DNA of 25,000 nt from assembly GCA_018398765.1 (NCBI GenBank), contig JAHBMJ010001820.1:1-25000 (forward strand), given 5' to 3'. Below, piece by piece: positions 1-9,918 of the stretch; the stretch's first letter is position 1; every line of letters starts with the position of its first letter. This DNA is from Chromera velia (taxonomy: Eukaryota > Sar > Chromeraceae). Made by a program: the position numbers and the translations under genes. The notes beneath the pieces were generated by a model, which saw nothing but the letters and a program-made list of their open reading frames with translations, was not told the origin of the DNA and made no database searches.

Positions 1-480
1 TGACGACTAAGTGATCACGTGAAGTCCTGTCGGGAGGTGGAGAGGCAAGGGGCGCTTAACTCTCACCTTTCGGGCACCCTGCCCACTTTGTCTGAGTTGG
101 CGCGATGTTCTTTTGTCTTTGTTGCTTTTTTTCTTTTTCTCTGTTGTGTTCATGAAGAAAAGGAGGGAAAGAAACTATGATTGGTCTGTCTGTCTGTCGG
201 GAGGTGGAGAGACAAGGGGCGCTTAACTCTCACCTTTCGGGCACCCTGCCCACTTTGTCTGAGTTGGCGCGATGTTCTTTTGTCTTTGTTGCTTTTTTTC
301 TTTTTCTCTGTTGTGTTCATGAAGAAAAGGAGGGAAAGAAACTATGATTGGTCTGTCTGTCTGTCGGGAGGTGGAGAGACAAGGGGCGCTTAACTCTCAC
401 CTTTCGGGCCCCCTGCCCACGCGGTTTGATTGTTGGTTCTATTCTTTTGTCTTTGTCTCTATGTACATGAAGAAAAGAAG
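1..480. repeat. 167-bp minisatellite, about three copies
   Basis: A unit beginning with CGGGAGGTGGAGAG starts at 31, 198 and 365, giving an exact 167-bp period. Copies 1 and 2 are nearly identical; the third diverges after about 50 bp, at the GGGCCCCCTGCCCACG segment. Each unit contains a short CTGT run, a T-rich stretch and the motif GTTCATGAAGAAAAGGAGG. Reading frames across it are low-complexity and I regard none as a gene. Confidence 0.9.
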
Positions 481-559
481 GAAGAAGAAGAAACATATGG
501 TCGGTCTGTCTGTCCGTCTGTCTGTCTGTGTGTCTGTCTGTCTGTCTGTCCGTCTGTCA

Positions 560-591
<32 letters not shown>

Positions 592-866
592 GAAGAAAAG
601 GAGGGAGAAGAAGAAACATATAGTCTGTCTGTCTGTCTATCTGTCTGTCTGTCTGTCTGTTTCGGGCCCCCTGCCCACGCTGTTTGATTGTTGGTGCTGT
701 TCTTTTGTCTTTGTTCTTTCTTTCTTTTTGTCTGTGGTGTTCATGAAGAAAAAGAGGGAGAAGAAGAAGAAACATATAGTCTGTCTGTCTGTCTGTCTGG
801 CTGTCTGAAGAAAAGACGACGTAGTCTGTCTGTCTGTAGATGTTGTCTGTCTGTCTGTCTGTCTAT

Positions 867-905
<39 letters not shown>

Positions 906-992
906 ACAGTGTGTGAAGAAAAGACGATATAGTCTGTCTGTCTGTCTGTCTGTCTTGTGTTCGTGAAGAAGAGGAGGGAAAGAGACCATATA

Positions 993-1027
<35 letters not shown>

Positions 1028-1217
1028 CTATGTCTGTCTGTCTGTTCTTTCTTTCTTTCTTTCTTGCTTGCTTTCTTTCTTTCTTTCTTTCTTTCTTCCT
1101 TTGTTTCTTTCTTTCTTTTTGTCTGTTTTGTTCATGAAGAAAAGGAGGCAGAAGAAGAAACACATACTAGTCTCTCTGTTTGTCTGTCTGTCTGTCTGTG
1201 TGAAGAAAAGACGATAT

Positions 1218-1308
<91 letters not shown>

Positions 1309-1310
1309 AT
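481..1310. repeat. CTGT/CTTT/GT microsatellite block with degraded minisatellite pieces
   Basis: Long (CTGT)n runs (for example 508-592, 625-662, 993-1052 and 1217-1308), a (GT)n run near 871-904 and a (CTTT)n run near 1047-1122 alternate with shortened versions of the flanking unit, recognisable by GTTCATGAAGAAAAG-type motifs near 740, 957 and 1131. Frames through (CTGT)n give a repeating Leu-Ser-Val-Cys peptide, which explains the spurious ORFs on both strands. The same repeat resumes at 9915, beyond the retrotransposon, so this block is the insertion target. Confidence 0.9.
1307..1310. repeat. Target-site duplication, left copy (GTAT)
   Basis: GTAT lies directly before the TG that opens the left LTR. 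The same four bases follow the CA that closes the right LTR, at 9915-9918. Four to six bp is the usual duplication size for LTR retrotransposon integration. Confidence 0.8.
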
Positions 1311-2526
1311 TGTTCTGTCGTACTCTCAAGGCACCGATTGGCCTAAGAAGTCACAGAATCGTTGAAGGACTTGTGCGCAAGACTAATTGGATTCCGTTGC
1401 GTATAGAAGAGTGAAATAGAGTGTTTCTTTCCTATTTGCTTGCTATTAGTTAAGTGTTAAGCTAGATTGGGAAGCTAGATAAACTAAGGAGGCTAAAGGT
1501 CGAGTTTGAGTGAGATTACAGATTTTGTAATCACAAATTACAGAATTTGTAATTCGGTCAAAAGTTCAGAATTCTCTGTTCCATTCTTAAGTTTTTCGAT
1601 CCGATGCAATCCTTTGAGTTTGCTTCTTCTGATTGTTTTTGTCAATTTATGAAATTCGTTTACGCAATTATATTTTTCTGGAATTACAAATATTCTGTAA
1701 TTCGCGGTTTTTGTAATTTGATGTAGATGACATAATCTGTAATTTGGCCTAAACTTCCACATTATACAAACCATACCATAGCATCCGCAATTCCGAAATA
1801 CACAATCTATAATTCGGCCTAAACTCTCATATTATACAATCTGTAATTCTGAATTACACAATCTGTAATTCGGCCTAAACTCTCATATTATATAATCTGT
1901 AATTCCGAATTACATAATCTGTAATTCGGCCTAAACTCCCACATTACACAATCTGTAATTCCGAATTACATAATTTGTAATTCAGTCTAAACTCCCATAT
2001 TATACAATCTATAATTCCGACTTACACAATCTGTAATTCGGTCTAAACTTCTATATTATATAATCTATAATTCTGAATTATATAATCTATAATTCGGCCT
2101 AAACTCCCATATTACACAATCTGTAATTCTGAATTATACAATCTGTAATTCGGCCTAAACTCCCACATTATACAATCTGTAATTCTGAATTACATAATCT
2201 GTAATTCGGCCGAAACTCCCAGATTATACAATCCGTAATTTCAAATTACATATAATCTGTAATTTGGCCTAAATTCCTAAATTACACAATCCGTAATTCC
2301 AAATTACACAATCTGTAATTCGGCCCAGACTCGCGCCTTCCCGCGGGCCTCTCATATACATATTATTTGTACGTTTTATCCGGGGCCAGGCCCCGCCTTT
2401 CTCTGCCATGCCCCAATACTTCCCTGTCCTACTATTACTCCTTACTTCTTCCTGCCTTCATCATACCTCCCTTATTATCTATCTCTCCTATCACCTCATC
2501 CCCACGTCTCCTACTTCCACATAACA
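1311..2526 (-). repeat. Left LTR (3' LTR of the element), 1216 bp
   Basis: The repeat starts TGTTCTGTCGTACTC and ends CTACTTCCACATAACA. It matches 8881-9914 along its whole length, apart from extra copies of an internal 56-bp tandem repeat. Over the first 430 bp or so I count about 15 substitutions against the other LTR, and all but one are transitions. Confidence 0.92.
1745..2335. repeat. 56-bp tandem array inside the left LTR, about ten units
   Basis: The unit contains AATCTGTAATTCGGCCTAAA followed by ACTCYCATATTATACAATCT and a near-palindromic TAATTCYGAATTA. The spacing is 56 bp, for example 1801 to 1857. Half-units also resemble each other (AATCTGTAATTC occurs twice per unit). The right LTR has about three fewer units, which accounts for nearly all of the LTR length difference. 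Confidence 0.88.
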
Positions 2527-3839
2527 CGTCCCCTCTACTCAAGACGGCGTTACACAGCCGTTTAACTAAGGTCCACTTTCTCCTCTGTTGGTGCCTTCAA
2601 GCCGTCTCCTCTAAAGATCCGCCGTCTCGTTCTCCCCCCCTCGGGGATTGAAGGCTTCTCCTTCAGGCAGTCGTTCTCCAACCACAAATAGTCCTTCTCC
2701 TTCCTTTCCTGCCTTCAATGACATGGGTTGGCGTCTCAAAGAAAAGGGTGAGTACGTTTCCGCCGGCGTCTCCTGCCAGTGTTTGTCCATAATACTTTGA
2801 ACAGTACGCCGTCTCCTCTGATTCTCTTGACTTCCTGACTTCCCTTTCTACTTGCAGATGTTCATGTCCTTGTCATCCCTTCCCGATAAGGTGGGTAGAG
2901 CTTCCTGGCTCCTCTTCTCAAGCCTGAGACAGGTTTGTCTCTTTATACTCCCTTCAATCTTCTATCTCTCCCTTTTGGTATCCTTCAGTCATTGCCTTGG
3001 TGTCTCCACCTTGGTCTTCTTTTCCTTTATTTACGATTACCCCTGATTGTCCACTCTCTAACTGACTCCATTGTTTCATTTCCTTCTTTTTTGAGTTCCA
3101 ATCAACCTGTGGTGGCCTATGCCCTCTCTCATTGACTCAAAACACTTAAAACTTCTGTTCCGGTACCCTTACCTTCCCGTCTTCTCCGACTTATCCTGTC
3201 CAACCTATGGTGTTGTCTGCAGGCCTTTCTATTTCTCTACAACGGGTGGGCCCCTACGCCTCTCCTGATATCTTCGTCTTCGTTTGTCCGATCTGGTCAG
3301 TCCAACCTCAACCAATCCCTCTTCTGGTTGAAGTGCCTTTCCTTTTATCTGATGGTGTCGCTGCGTAATTTCATCCCTACCTCTGCAGTTTTTGTGCCAC
3401 TTCTTTCCCCTCTTGTTGACAATGTTTGTATGTCGTTCCCGCCTACTCAAGACCTTATGCCATCTGATTATTATCATTATTTTTTTTTTCAGCCTAAAGG
3501 TTCTGCAGCACAGAGCTGCACCATAGACATCTCTATAGTCTTTTTCTTGGTTTTCTTTCGGTTCGTCCCCTTTCTTTTTCTGCTTATAGCTCCCCTTGGC
3601 CATCTGTGTGGCCTGGAAGTTTCATTCTCGTGTTGGTCTAGACGTTGAGGGCCTCGACAGTTGAGCCAAGACAGTTGGTGAAGGGGTCAACCCATACCTA
3701 GAAGCTTCCACATTTTTTTTTTTAGTTCTTCTTGGGTGTCTTCTGACTTCTGGCCTTTGTACATGGTCTGATAGTGGGGGTGTTCTGGACTGCCAGAATT
3801 GTATAGCAAATTTTATCTTAAACTCCCATGCGCATGATG
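2527..3839. other. Retroelement interior, 3' part, no recognisable gene
   Basis: This segment lies between the left LTR and the decayed coding stretch. It is pyrimidine-rich on the plus strand, with recurring CGTCTCCTCT-like motifs between 2540 and 2830. A 124-residue Lys/Arg-rich minus-strand frame (3229-3603) is open but resembles no family I know, and it may be leftover coding sequence or chance. Confidence 0.5.
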
Positions 3840-5200
3840 TCAGCGTGAGACCTGCATTTTTGCAGCAGCATATTGCCTCTGAAAGTCGAGTATATAGGGG
3901 TTCTGAATCATCCTGCGCCTTGCTACTGCTTGCAGGTTCTCGAGGCGCTTGTACTTTGTCCTCAGGCTGCCGATGAGCCCCTCCTTAGGTGTCTGATCCC
4001 ATTTGTCCACGAGATCATCTTGGTGTTAGTCCGCTTCAGTCAATGCGAAGTGGTTCGACTTGAAGTGGAATTAAGGTCTCAATGATAACGTCTACGTCTG
4101 AGTTGATGTGAGTCTTGTCGTCGATCTCATGCACATTGTTATACAGAAGTTTAATTGAGTGGTCCATAAGGCCTTCTCCTGTGCTTCCTTCATTGCAGCC
4201 GTCGCTTCATCTTGGTCTTGTCAGTCAACCTGCTCTTCAATGGCAGCCTGTCTTCTCACAACGCTCAGGTCTCTCCTCTGTCTCTTGTCTGCTTCTGTCT
4301 CTCGTTTTCCTTCGGAGTGTCTGCAGGCTTCTGCTGCAGTTGCTGTCGGTTGTTCCTTGGAAATTCCTTTCGGGCGGTCTGTGGACTAACGGTCAGTCAA
4401 TCGGTAATGATGTTTCGTTGTCTGTCCCTCTATCGCCTCTGTGCTACCCTTCTCATTTTCCACTTCCTAGTCCGCTTTTCTCCCGTCAACAGTTACTTCT
4501 TCTTCACCTCACCCTATGTTCTTGAACAAGCTCGTTGCCCTCTCGCCCCCCCTTTTTTTTAGAGAGCTAGTCGATCCTATCGAGTTGAACTTCTCTCTTC
4601 TGTGTTTTTCCCTTCAAGGCATCCAGTCCTTCCTAAGGACTGTCTAGGTGACTCTCCAATGGTACTCCTGGTCGTCCTTGAAGAAGGAGATCGTCCTTGC
4701 TCTCGATCAATTTAGTCAGTATGTGTACGCGGCTCTTCTTGATCTAGTTTTGTTTTTGGCTTGTCTTTTGAGATAGTGCATATAAGTAAAAATATCTACG
4801 AAGACACGGGTGCAAATATCTATATGCACATCCCACATTATCTTTATGCTTGTCATTGGATAACTCTTCCCGCATCGCTTTGCAAGCCGCGTTAGGTGGC
4901 CAAACCCTTTGCAGTCAGGTAAAGCTATTAATGCAGTGTGCAAGCAGGCACGCGTTTGCAGGCACTGAAGATATGACTGTATGTGGATGTCTGTACCTGT
5001 TGTGCAATTCATTATTCATTCAACTGCCTTTATTCATATCACTCATATCCAGATTGGCCATGGCTGGGTCGGCTAGACAGCGCGTGCATCGTCAGCAGAG
5101 GCGCCTCTCCCACTCAAGTGAGCAGGGCATGGATGTCACAGCTTGACTGTGCCCCTCAAATGTACTCACCGAACTGGTTTTGCAATGCATATCCCCCCAA
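3840..5200 (-). pseudogene. Decayed retroelement coding region of unknown product
   Basis: On the minus strand, protein-like open segments follow one another with interruptions. One runs roughly from 5190 to 4890 with Cys/His-rich stretches. Another covers 4890-4570 and includes KLIESKDDLLLQGRPGVP. A charged segment lies at about 4520-4170. A 43-codon ATG frame at 4036-4167 reads MDHSIKLLYNNVHEIDD and onward. A 61-codon segment at 3843-4025 includes YKRLENLQAVARRRM. Breaks are mostly single TAG, TGA or TAA codons plus a few frame changes. I recognise no domain; the position suits the pol-equivalent part of the element, but no catalytic motif supports that. Confidence 0.45.
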
Positions 5201-6288
5201 TAAAATTCTTGCGTCCTGCAGTTTTTGTTTAAGATTTATAGAATCACATGTCACATGCAGGCCCTTTTTGCTCGCGTTGAACCTGGAGCATTGCTTTCAT
5301 TGCGTTCGTCTTTGTGAGTGTTGCATGGACACAGTACAATACAGTACAGAGTTGTCCAGTCGGACTATCGGAGAGTCTTCGACCTTTTTCGACCACAATT
5401 CTTTTCTTTTCACCCCCTTTCACCTCTAACTTCCACCTTCTGTGTGTCTTATCATATATATGGGCCTTTATTCTGCTGCAGGCGCTGTGGCCGCTCAGGG
5501 CTCTGGGGCAGCCGCTCCTCACCCGGAGGCGGATTGGCTGGGAAAGAGGAGAACGCCTCTCTCCAAACGGTGCGGGGCCTTCTAGCTATGATGCCCCGAT
5601 GGGTGCTTCCACTCAGGGGACCCGCCCGCTTAAATTCCACTTTTAGAAAGAATCGGTTCGTGTGTCAGATTTTTTTTTTTCTCTTGACTTGCTTTTGAAT
5701 TAAATAGAATTAAACTGTCTCCTTCCAGTGCTTAGCAGCTTCAGATGTGTGGGCCGGTCCGGGACTGTTTGATTCGCTCTCTTCCTGTCGGAATGCTTTT
5801 CACATATATCTTTCTTCGCACACTCACTCTCTTGTGCTCTCTTGCGCTTTTCTTTTTTGTCTTTGGACCCTATGTTCGTTTGCTCGGTATAGCCTCCGGC
5901 TCTTTTTGCATGCGCAAACGTCCTCTGTTTGGGTCCATCCAAATGATGCCAGCACCATTACAGATGATCAGAGAGAGTCGTAGATGAGCTCTTTGCTGTT
6001 GTTCTCCATGTCATTGCACTTTTTGCTGTGTCCGCAGGTCCTGTCCATGTCCTCTTCAGCTTATTTTCCTTCACCAAGTGAGGTCGTCACGGACTCTCTG
6101 AAAGGACTCGTTCATATGGAAGGCAGCCACGCCGTAGTGAGTGCTCGAGGGAGATCGCTACTCATCCTTTCTGAGTGTCAGGGCCATCCAAAAGCCCTTG
6201 GAATCCCTATCTCCCCCGTAGAATTGCCAGAACGAGGGTTCATCGTCCATAATTTTTTTCTTTCGTTTGCAGAAGATTCATTCATCTA
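5201..6288. other. Retroelement interior between gag and the decayed region
   Basis: The minus strand has one 92-residue frame (5244-5522) with a basic middle part, and a short open stretch just after the gag stop (about 6250-6090). Neither contains an aspartic protease D[ST]G motif or any reverse transcriptase signature that I can see. Confidence 0.4.
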
Positions 6289-7407
6289 TTAATGTTCTGT
6301 CACCGTTGGAGTCACTGACAAATATTGTCTGGCATCGCTCAAGAGCTCTTGAAAGGACTGGTAGTCTTTTGTGCGGAGTGCCACTCTGACTGTATCATAA
6401 GAAAGACCCTTGAGGAAATACTTGAACGCCTGTTGTGCATCTATGTCTTTTTCGCTCTCGTTGCAGAGGTTCCGATAGCAGCCCGCATAGTTCTCCAACG
6501 TCTCAGTCAGTTTTTGTTCGAGATTGAATAACTTGTTCTCTGCCAAATCCTGATCTGCTTCCGATAGTTTGTATTCCTTGTAAAAAAGGTCCTCGAGTTG
6601 CTCAGGTGTCCTTATCTGGAGCAGTTTAACTGTTGGCATCTGATCGTACCAAGTTTTTGCTTTCTTTATGAGTGTTAATGGAAAGTAAATGTCTCGAAAG
6701 TCCAGAAAATTCCAGTTCAATCTCTCATAAAGCCTCATCAGCCTGCTCCAATATGCTCTGGTCTGCGCTTTGTCCTCTCTGGAGAAGCTTGAGAGGTCTA
6801 GTTTGACCTTAAGCATGTCTCTGGGGTTCGGATAGTGGTTTGTTATATGGCTGGAGGGGCCGTTGTTCACTGTTTGGCCCCGTGCGTTGATTGCGGGAAC
6901 CAAGTTTCCTTCCATATCGACCCTGAATGTGATTCCTTGCCTTTGCAAATCAACCAGTGTCTGGAGGTCTATATCCCATAGGTTTGTCTGAATGGCGTTC
7001 ATGAGCCCGGCTGGCTGTTCTTCGGAGCCTGAGGAAGGGACCGGGGCAGTTGGTTACTGAAGAACCTGTTGATCAGCCTGTTGTCCTACCATAACCATAT
7101 GTACGTCTCCTTGTGCATCAGCCTGAGCTTCTTGTTGTTGCTGCGCCTCTTGCCCTTGTTGGGGAGGAGGGATCGGAGCCTCGGACTACTGGTTCTCTTC
7201 ATCCGGTGGTTGCAGTCCAAAGTCTGCCGGTTGGAAAATCAGGTGAACTGCTTTCGTCTTAGGTTGTACTTTTGCTTTTGCTTCTCCTTTGGCTTTTGGC
7301 TGAGCTTTCGGTTTGGCCACTGTCTTTACCTTCGGTTCAGCCTTTGGCTGTGCCTTGGCTTTGGCTTTCGCTTTTGCTTTAGCTTGGGGGTAGTGGTAGG
7401 GCATCAT
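6289..7407 (-). pseudogene. gag-like capsid gene with two in-frame stops
   Basis: This is one reading frame on the minus strand. It starts at ATG-ATG (7407) with a Lys/Ala/Pro repeat segment, then a Gln-rich linker. TAG (7186-7188) and TAA (7054-7056) interrupt it, and a clean 237-codon stretch from 7002 to 6289 follows. That stretch has the retrotransposon gag capsid layout: KAKTWYDQM, then an EQLEDLFYKEYKL helix, NLEQKLTETLENYAGCYRNL, and a FLKGL motif. Such proteins form the virus-like particle. No CCHC zinc knuckle follows. Both stops lie in or next to Gln-rich sequence and could each arise by one C-to-T change from CAG or CAA. Alternatively the downstream ATG at 7002 could give a shorter protein. 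Confidence 0.75.
7186..7407 (-). CDS. Lys/Ala-rich leader segment of the gag frame
   Basis: This 73-residue stretch is built mainly of AK, PK and QPK repeats, followed by an acidic end (PPDEENQ) and then a TAG. It is in the same frame as the gag core, so it was probably the N-terminal, nucleic-acid-binding part of gag. The composition recalls histone H1 tails, and basic nucleic-acid binding is inferred from composition only. A second frame (7379-7519, minus) overlaps its start and carries a short Cys motif, CPVENCPAC, which may be a frameshifted remnant. Confidence 0.4.
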   Translation of the reverse strand: MMPYHYPQAKAKAKAKAKAQPKAEPKVKTVAKPKAQPKAKGEAKAKVQPKTKAVHLIFQPADFGLQPPDEENQ

Positions 7408-8427
7408 TCTGACAGGCAGGACAGTTCTCTACCGGGCAGATATTGGCGTTGAATGGCTCTAGGTAAGCAGAAAGCCTGTGAGAGTAGTTGGAAACGAACC
7501 TTTCTTTGGAAGGTAGTGTCTAATGCGGGGGCCTGGTGTAAACGGGACGGGAGACGATTGTGGGCTTTGACGTGATTGCTGTACTGATCTTTCAGGAAAA
7601 TGTTGAAACCTAAGTGGCTCCTTGGGAACTGGTAGTTCCTCCCTATGATCCAGACTGAGATAACTCATGCTCTTTCTCTTATGTCCAGTATCAATCTATC
7701 TAAGGGTTCCCTGTATACGACGTGTCGTTCAATCTTGTTTACACACTGTCACTTAAAGAAGGAGAACATTCTATGTGGCAGTTGTTCCGTCAGTGCTAGG
7801 TATAGATAGGCTTAATCTGGTGTGATACCGTGCTTTTAGTTATTTGTTGCTTCTCTGGTTTGTTGCTCTTAAAGGGCTGAGAAGCGTTAAAGAAATGTAT
7901 CTATCAGGAACGAAGAGGTACGGGGGTAACAAAAGACGCTGATAGCACACAAACTTTTTTGGGGGGAACTGTATTCAAGCTCAGTGCTTGCATTATCTTC
8001 GATGACTGGCGGTTGTGTACGTGGACAAAGTAAATATATTGGTCTAGAAGAAAAACCTTCCGATTTTTTGATTTGGTAAGGCAGAGCTTCGTACACTAAA
8101 ATTCACTCTTGTTCTTTCCTTTCTCTTGGAGCTAGTCCTGGAAGGCCCCCAACGACTGTTTTAAGGATCTTCTTGGCGACAGATGGAGCCCTATCAAAGT
8201 CTATGTGCGCTCTTTTCCGGAGGTTCACCTGAATTAGATAGTTGGTGATCGTATTGAAGTTGACTGTGTTCTTGGTGTCCTGCTTAGGGATTTTTTGCAG
8301 CGCTTCGCAGTCAACTCAGATATGCGAGGTAAGTCGTCCCCTCTTATCGGTTACTGTTCCGTAAAAGAAGTTCCAGCAGCGCTCCGCGGCTCAGTGTGGT
8401 TTTCTTGGTTCTGGTTTATCCGGGTGT
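7408..8427. other. Retroelement leader region, no clear gene
   Basis: Only short minus-strand frames occur here (63-69 codons at 7459-7668, 7887-8096 and 8351-8542). The first is Pro/Ser/Arg-rich. None resembles a known family. Confidence 0.4.
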
Positions 8428-8832
8428 TTAGGCCAGTGGAATAAGGGGTATGGGAGTGAACGAATGTTTGTGCGGGTTTAGTTGTGAAGGGAGTTGAGAG
8501 AAACCGGTTAAAGCGGGGTCCAGAGGGGCGATCCTCTTCCAAGTTTTCACAAAGGCAGGTTTAAAAGGCATCCAGTGACAAGGCCTAGGATAAGGCGGTT
8601 GCACACCAAGATCCAGGGCGTATAGGTGGGGCTGAATAAAGAGAGCTTGGAGGTCTAGTCGGAGGTGTTTGGTCTCGAAAGTGAGGTAGTAGCCGAAGTA
8701 CTCGATTTTGTCTTTCTTCCTATCTCTCGGATTCCTCGCGAGGAAGAGAGTTTGTTGGGTTGCTTGAAAAGTGGTAATCGTATTTCTTTTGCAGGTTTGC
8801 AGACAAGCTCCTTTGAGCTTAAGTTGCGTCAA
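8428..8832 (-). CDS. Hypothetical 134-residue ORF at the 5' end of the retroelement
   Basis: This is the first ORF inside the element when read on the minus strand, starting 49 bp from the 5' LTR. It is basic and aromatic-rich in the middle (IEYFGYYLTFETKHLRL) and Pro-rich towards the end (QPPYPRPCHWMPFKP). I do not recognise it. It could be a lineage-specific accessory protein, the front of an ancestral gag polyprotein, or a chance frame. The next frame overlaps its end, which would allow a frameshift relationship. Confidence 0.3.
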   Translation of the reverse strand: MTQLKLKGACLQTCKRNTITTFQATQQTLFLARNPRDRKKDKIEYFGYYLTFETKHLRLDLQALFIQPHLYALDLGVQPPYPRPCHWMPFKPAFVKTWKRIAPLDPALTGFSQLPSQLNPHKHSFTPIPLIPLA

Positions 8833-8880
8833 GTTAGCTCCTCAGCAAGAAGGGCCGACTCTTGCTGGCAAGTCACTATG

Positions 8881-9914
8881 TGTTCTGTCGTACTCTCAAG
8901 GCACCGATTGGCTTAAAAAGTCACAGAATCGTTGAAGGACTTATGCGCAAGACTAATTGGATTCCATTGCGTATAGAAGAGTGAAATAGAGTGTTTCTTT
9001 CCCATTTGCTTGCTATTAGTTAAGTGTTAAGCTAGATTGGGAAGCTAGATAAACTAAGGAGGCTAAAGGTCGAGTTTGAGTGAGATTACAGATTTTGTAA
9101 TCACAAATTACAGAATTTGTAATTCGGTCAAAAGTTCAGAATTCTCTGTTCTATTCTTAAGTTTTTCGATCCGATGCAATCCTTTGAGTTTGCTTCTTCT
9201 GATTATTTTTATCAATTTATGAAATTTGTTTACGAAATTACATTTTTCTGGAATTATAAATATTCTATAATTCGTGATTTTTGTAATTTGATGTAGATGA
9301 CATAATCTGTAATTTGGCCTAAACTTCCACTAACTTCTACATTATACAAACCATACCATACCATCTATAATTTCGAATTAGATAATCTGTAATTTGGCCC
9401 AAACTCTCATATTATACAATCTGTAATTCTGAATTACACAATCTGTAATTCGGCCTAAACTCTCATATTACATAATCTGTAATTCCGAATTACACAATCT
9501 GTAATTCGGCCTAAACTCCCACATTACACAATCTGTAATTCCGAATTATATAATTTGTAATTCGGTCTAAACTCCCACATTATACGATCTGTAATTTGGT
9601 CTAAACTCCCATATTACACAATCTGTAATTCCGAATTACACAATCTGTAATTCGGCCTAAACTCTCAGATTACATAATCCGTAATTCCAAATTATATAAT
9701 CTGTAATTCGGCCCAGACTCATGCCTTCCCGCGGGCCTCTTGCATTCATATCATTTGTACGTTTTATCCAGAGCCAGGCCCCGCTTTTCTCTGCCATGCC
9801 TCAATACTTCCTTATCCTACTATTACTCCTTACTTCTTTCTGCCTTCGTCATACCTCCCTTATTATCTATCTCTCCCATCACCTCATCCCCACGTCTCCT
9901 ACTTCTACATAACA
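8881..9914 (-). repeat. Right LTR (5' LTR of the element), 1034 bp
   Basis: It begins TGTTCTGTCGTACTC and ends CTACTTCTACATAACA, followed directly by GTAT. The left LTR matches it throughout. It has about three fewer 56-bp units, and at most of the differing sites it carries the A or T variant. Confidence 0.92.
9310..9720. repeat. 56-bp tandem array inside the right LTR, about seven units
   Basis: This is the same unit as at 1745-2335, including TAATTCCGAATTA and GTAATTCGGCCTAAACTC. It sits in the same place within the LTR and has a lower copy number. Confidence 0.85.
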
Positions 9915-9918
9915 GTAT
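9915..9918. repeat. Target-site duplication, right copy (GTAT)
   Basis: These four bases immediately follow the CA end of the right LTR. The CTGT microsatellite resumes directly afterwards, as expected if the element split one repeat block. Confidence 0.8.

Larger units (their letters stand above)
1311..9914 (-). mobile_element. LTR retrotransposon, minus orientation, apparently lacking a usable pol
   Basis: The element is bounded by two long direct repeats (1311-2526 and 8881-9914), each TG...CA, with flanking GTAT duplications. The gag-like frame lies on the minus strand, so the 5' LTR is the right-hand one. A purine-rich stretch adjoining the left LTR (minus strand, GAGTAGAGGGGACG ending at 2527) suits a polypurine tract and supports this orientation. 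I see no TGG-type tRNA primer-binding site inside 8880. No protease, reverse transcriptase, RNase H or integrase motif could be recognised, so the element is either gag-only and non-autonomous or an autonomous copy with eroded pol. It is gypsy-like at best, judged by its gag type. Confidence 0.85.

Noticed and set aside
181-1346. Several ORFs of 70-154 codons on both strands in the left repeat block
   Set aside because: They translate the (CTGT)n and (CTTT)n repeats into LSVC-type and FLSF-type peptides, occur on both strands at once, and show no domain.
1745-2335. Regularly spaced repeats that could suggest a CRISPR array
   Set aside because: There are no unique spacers; the whole 56-bp unit is repeated, and the array lies inside an LTR of a eukaryotic element.
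4716-5012. Integrase-like string (FVDIFTYMHYLKRQAKNKT) in a 98-residue minus-strand ORF
   Set aside because: It resembles the VDRFTKM segment of retroviral-type integrases only over a few residues, the DDE residues are not found, and another frame over the same bases looks equally protein-like.
5040-5170. WD40-like words (TFEGHSQAVTSM) on the minus strand
   Set aside because: The rest of a WD40 blade is missing and no further repeats follow.
6289-7188. Alternative genetic code with TAG/TAA read as Gln
   Set aside because: It would repair the gag frame, but the host gene CNOT9 ends at TAG in the expected place, so damage to the element is the simpler explanation.
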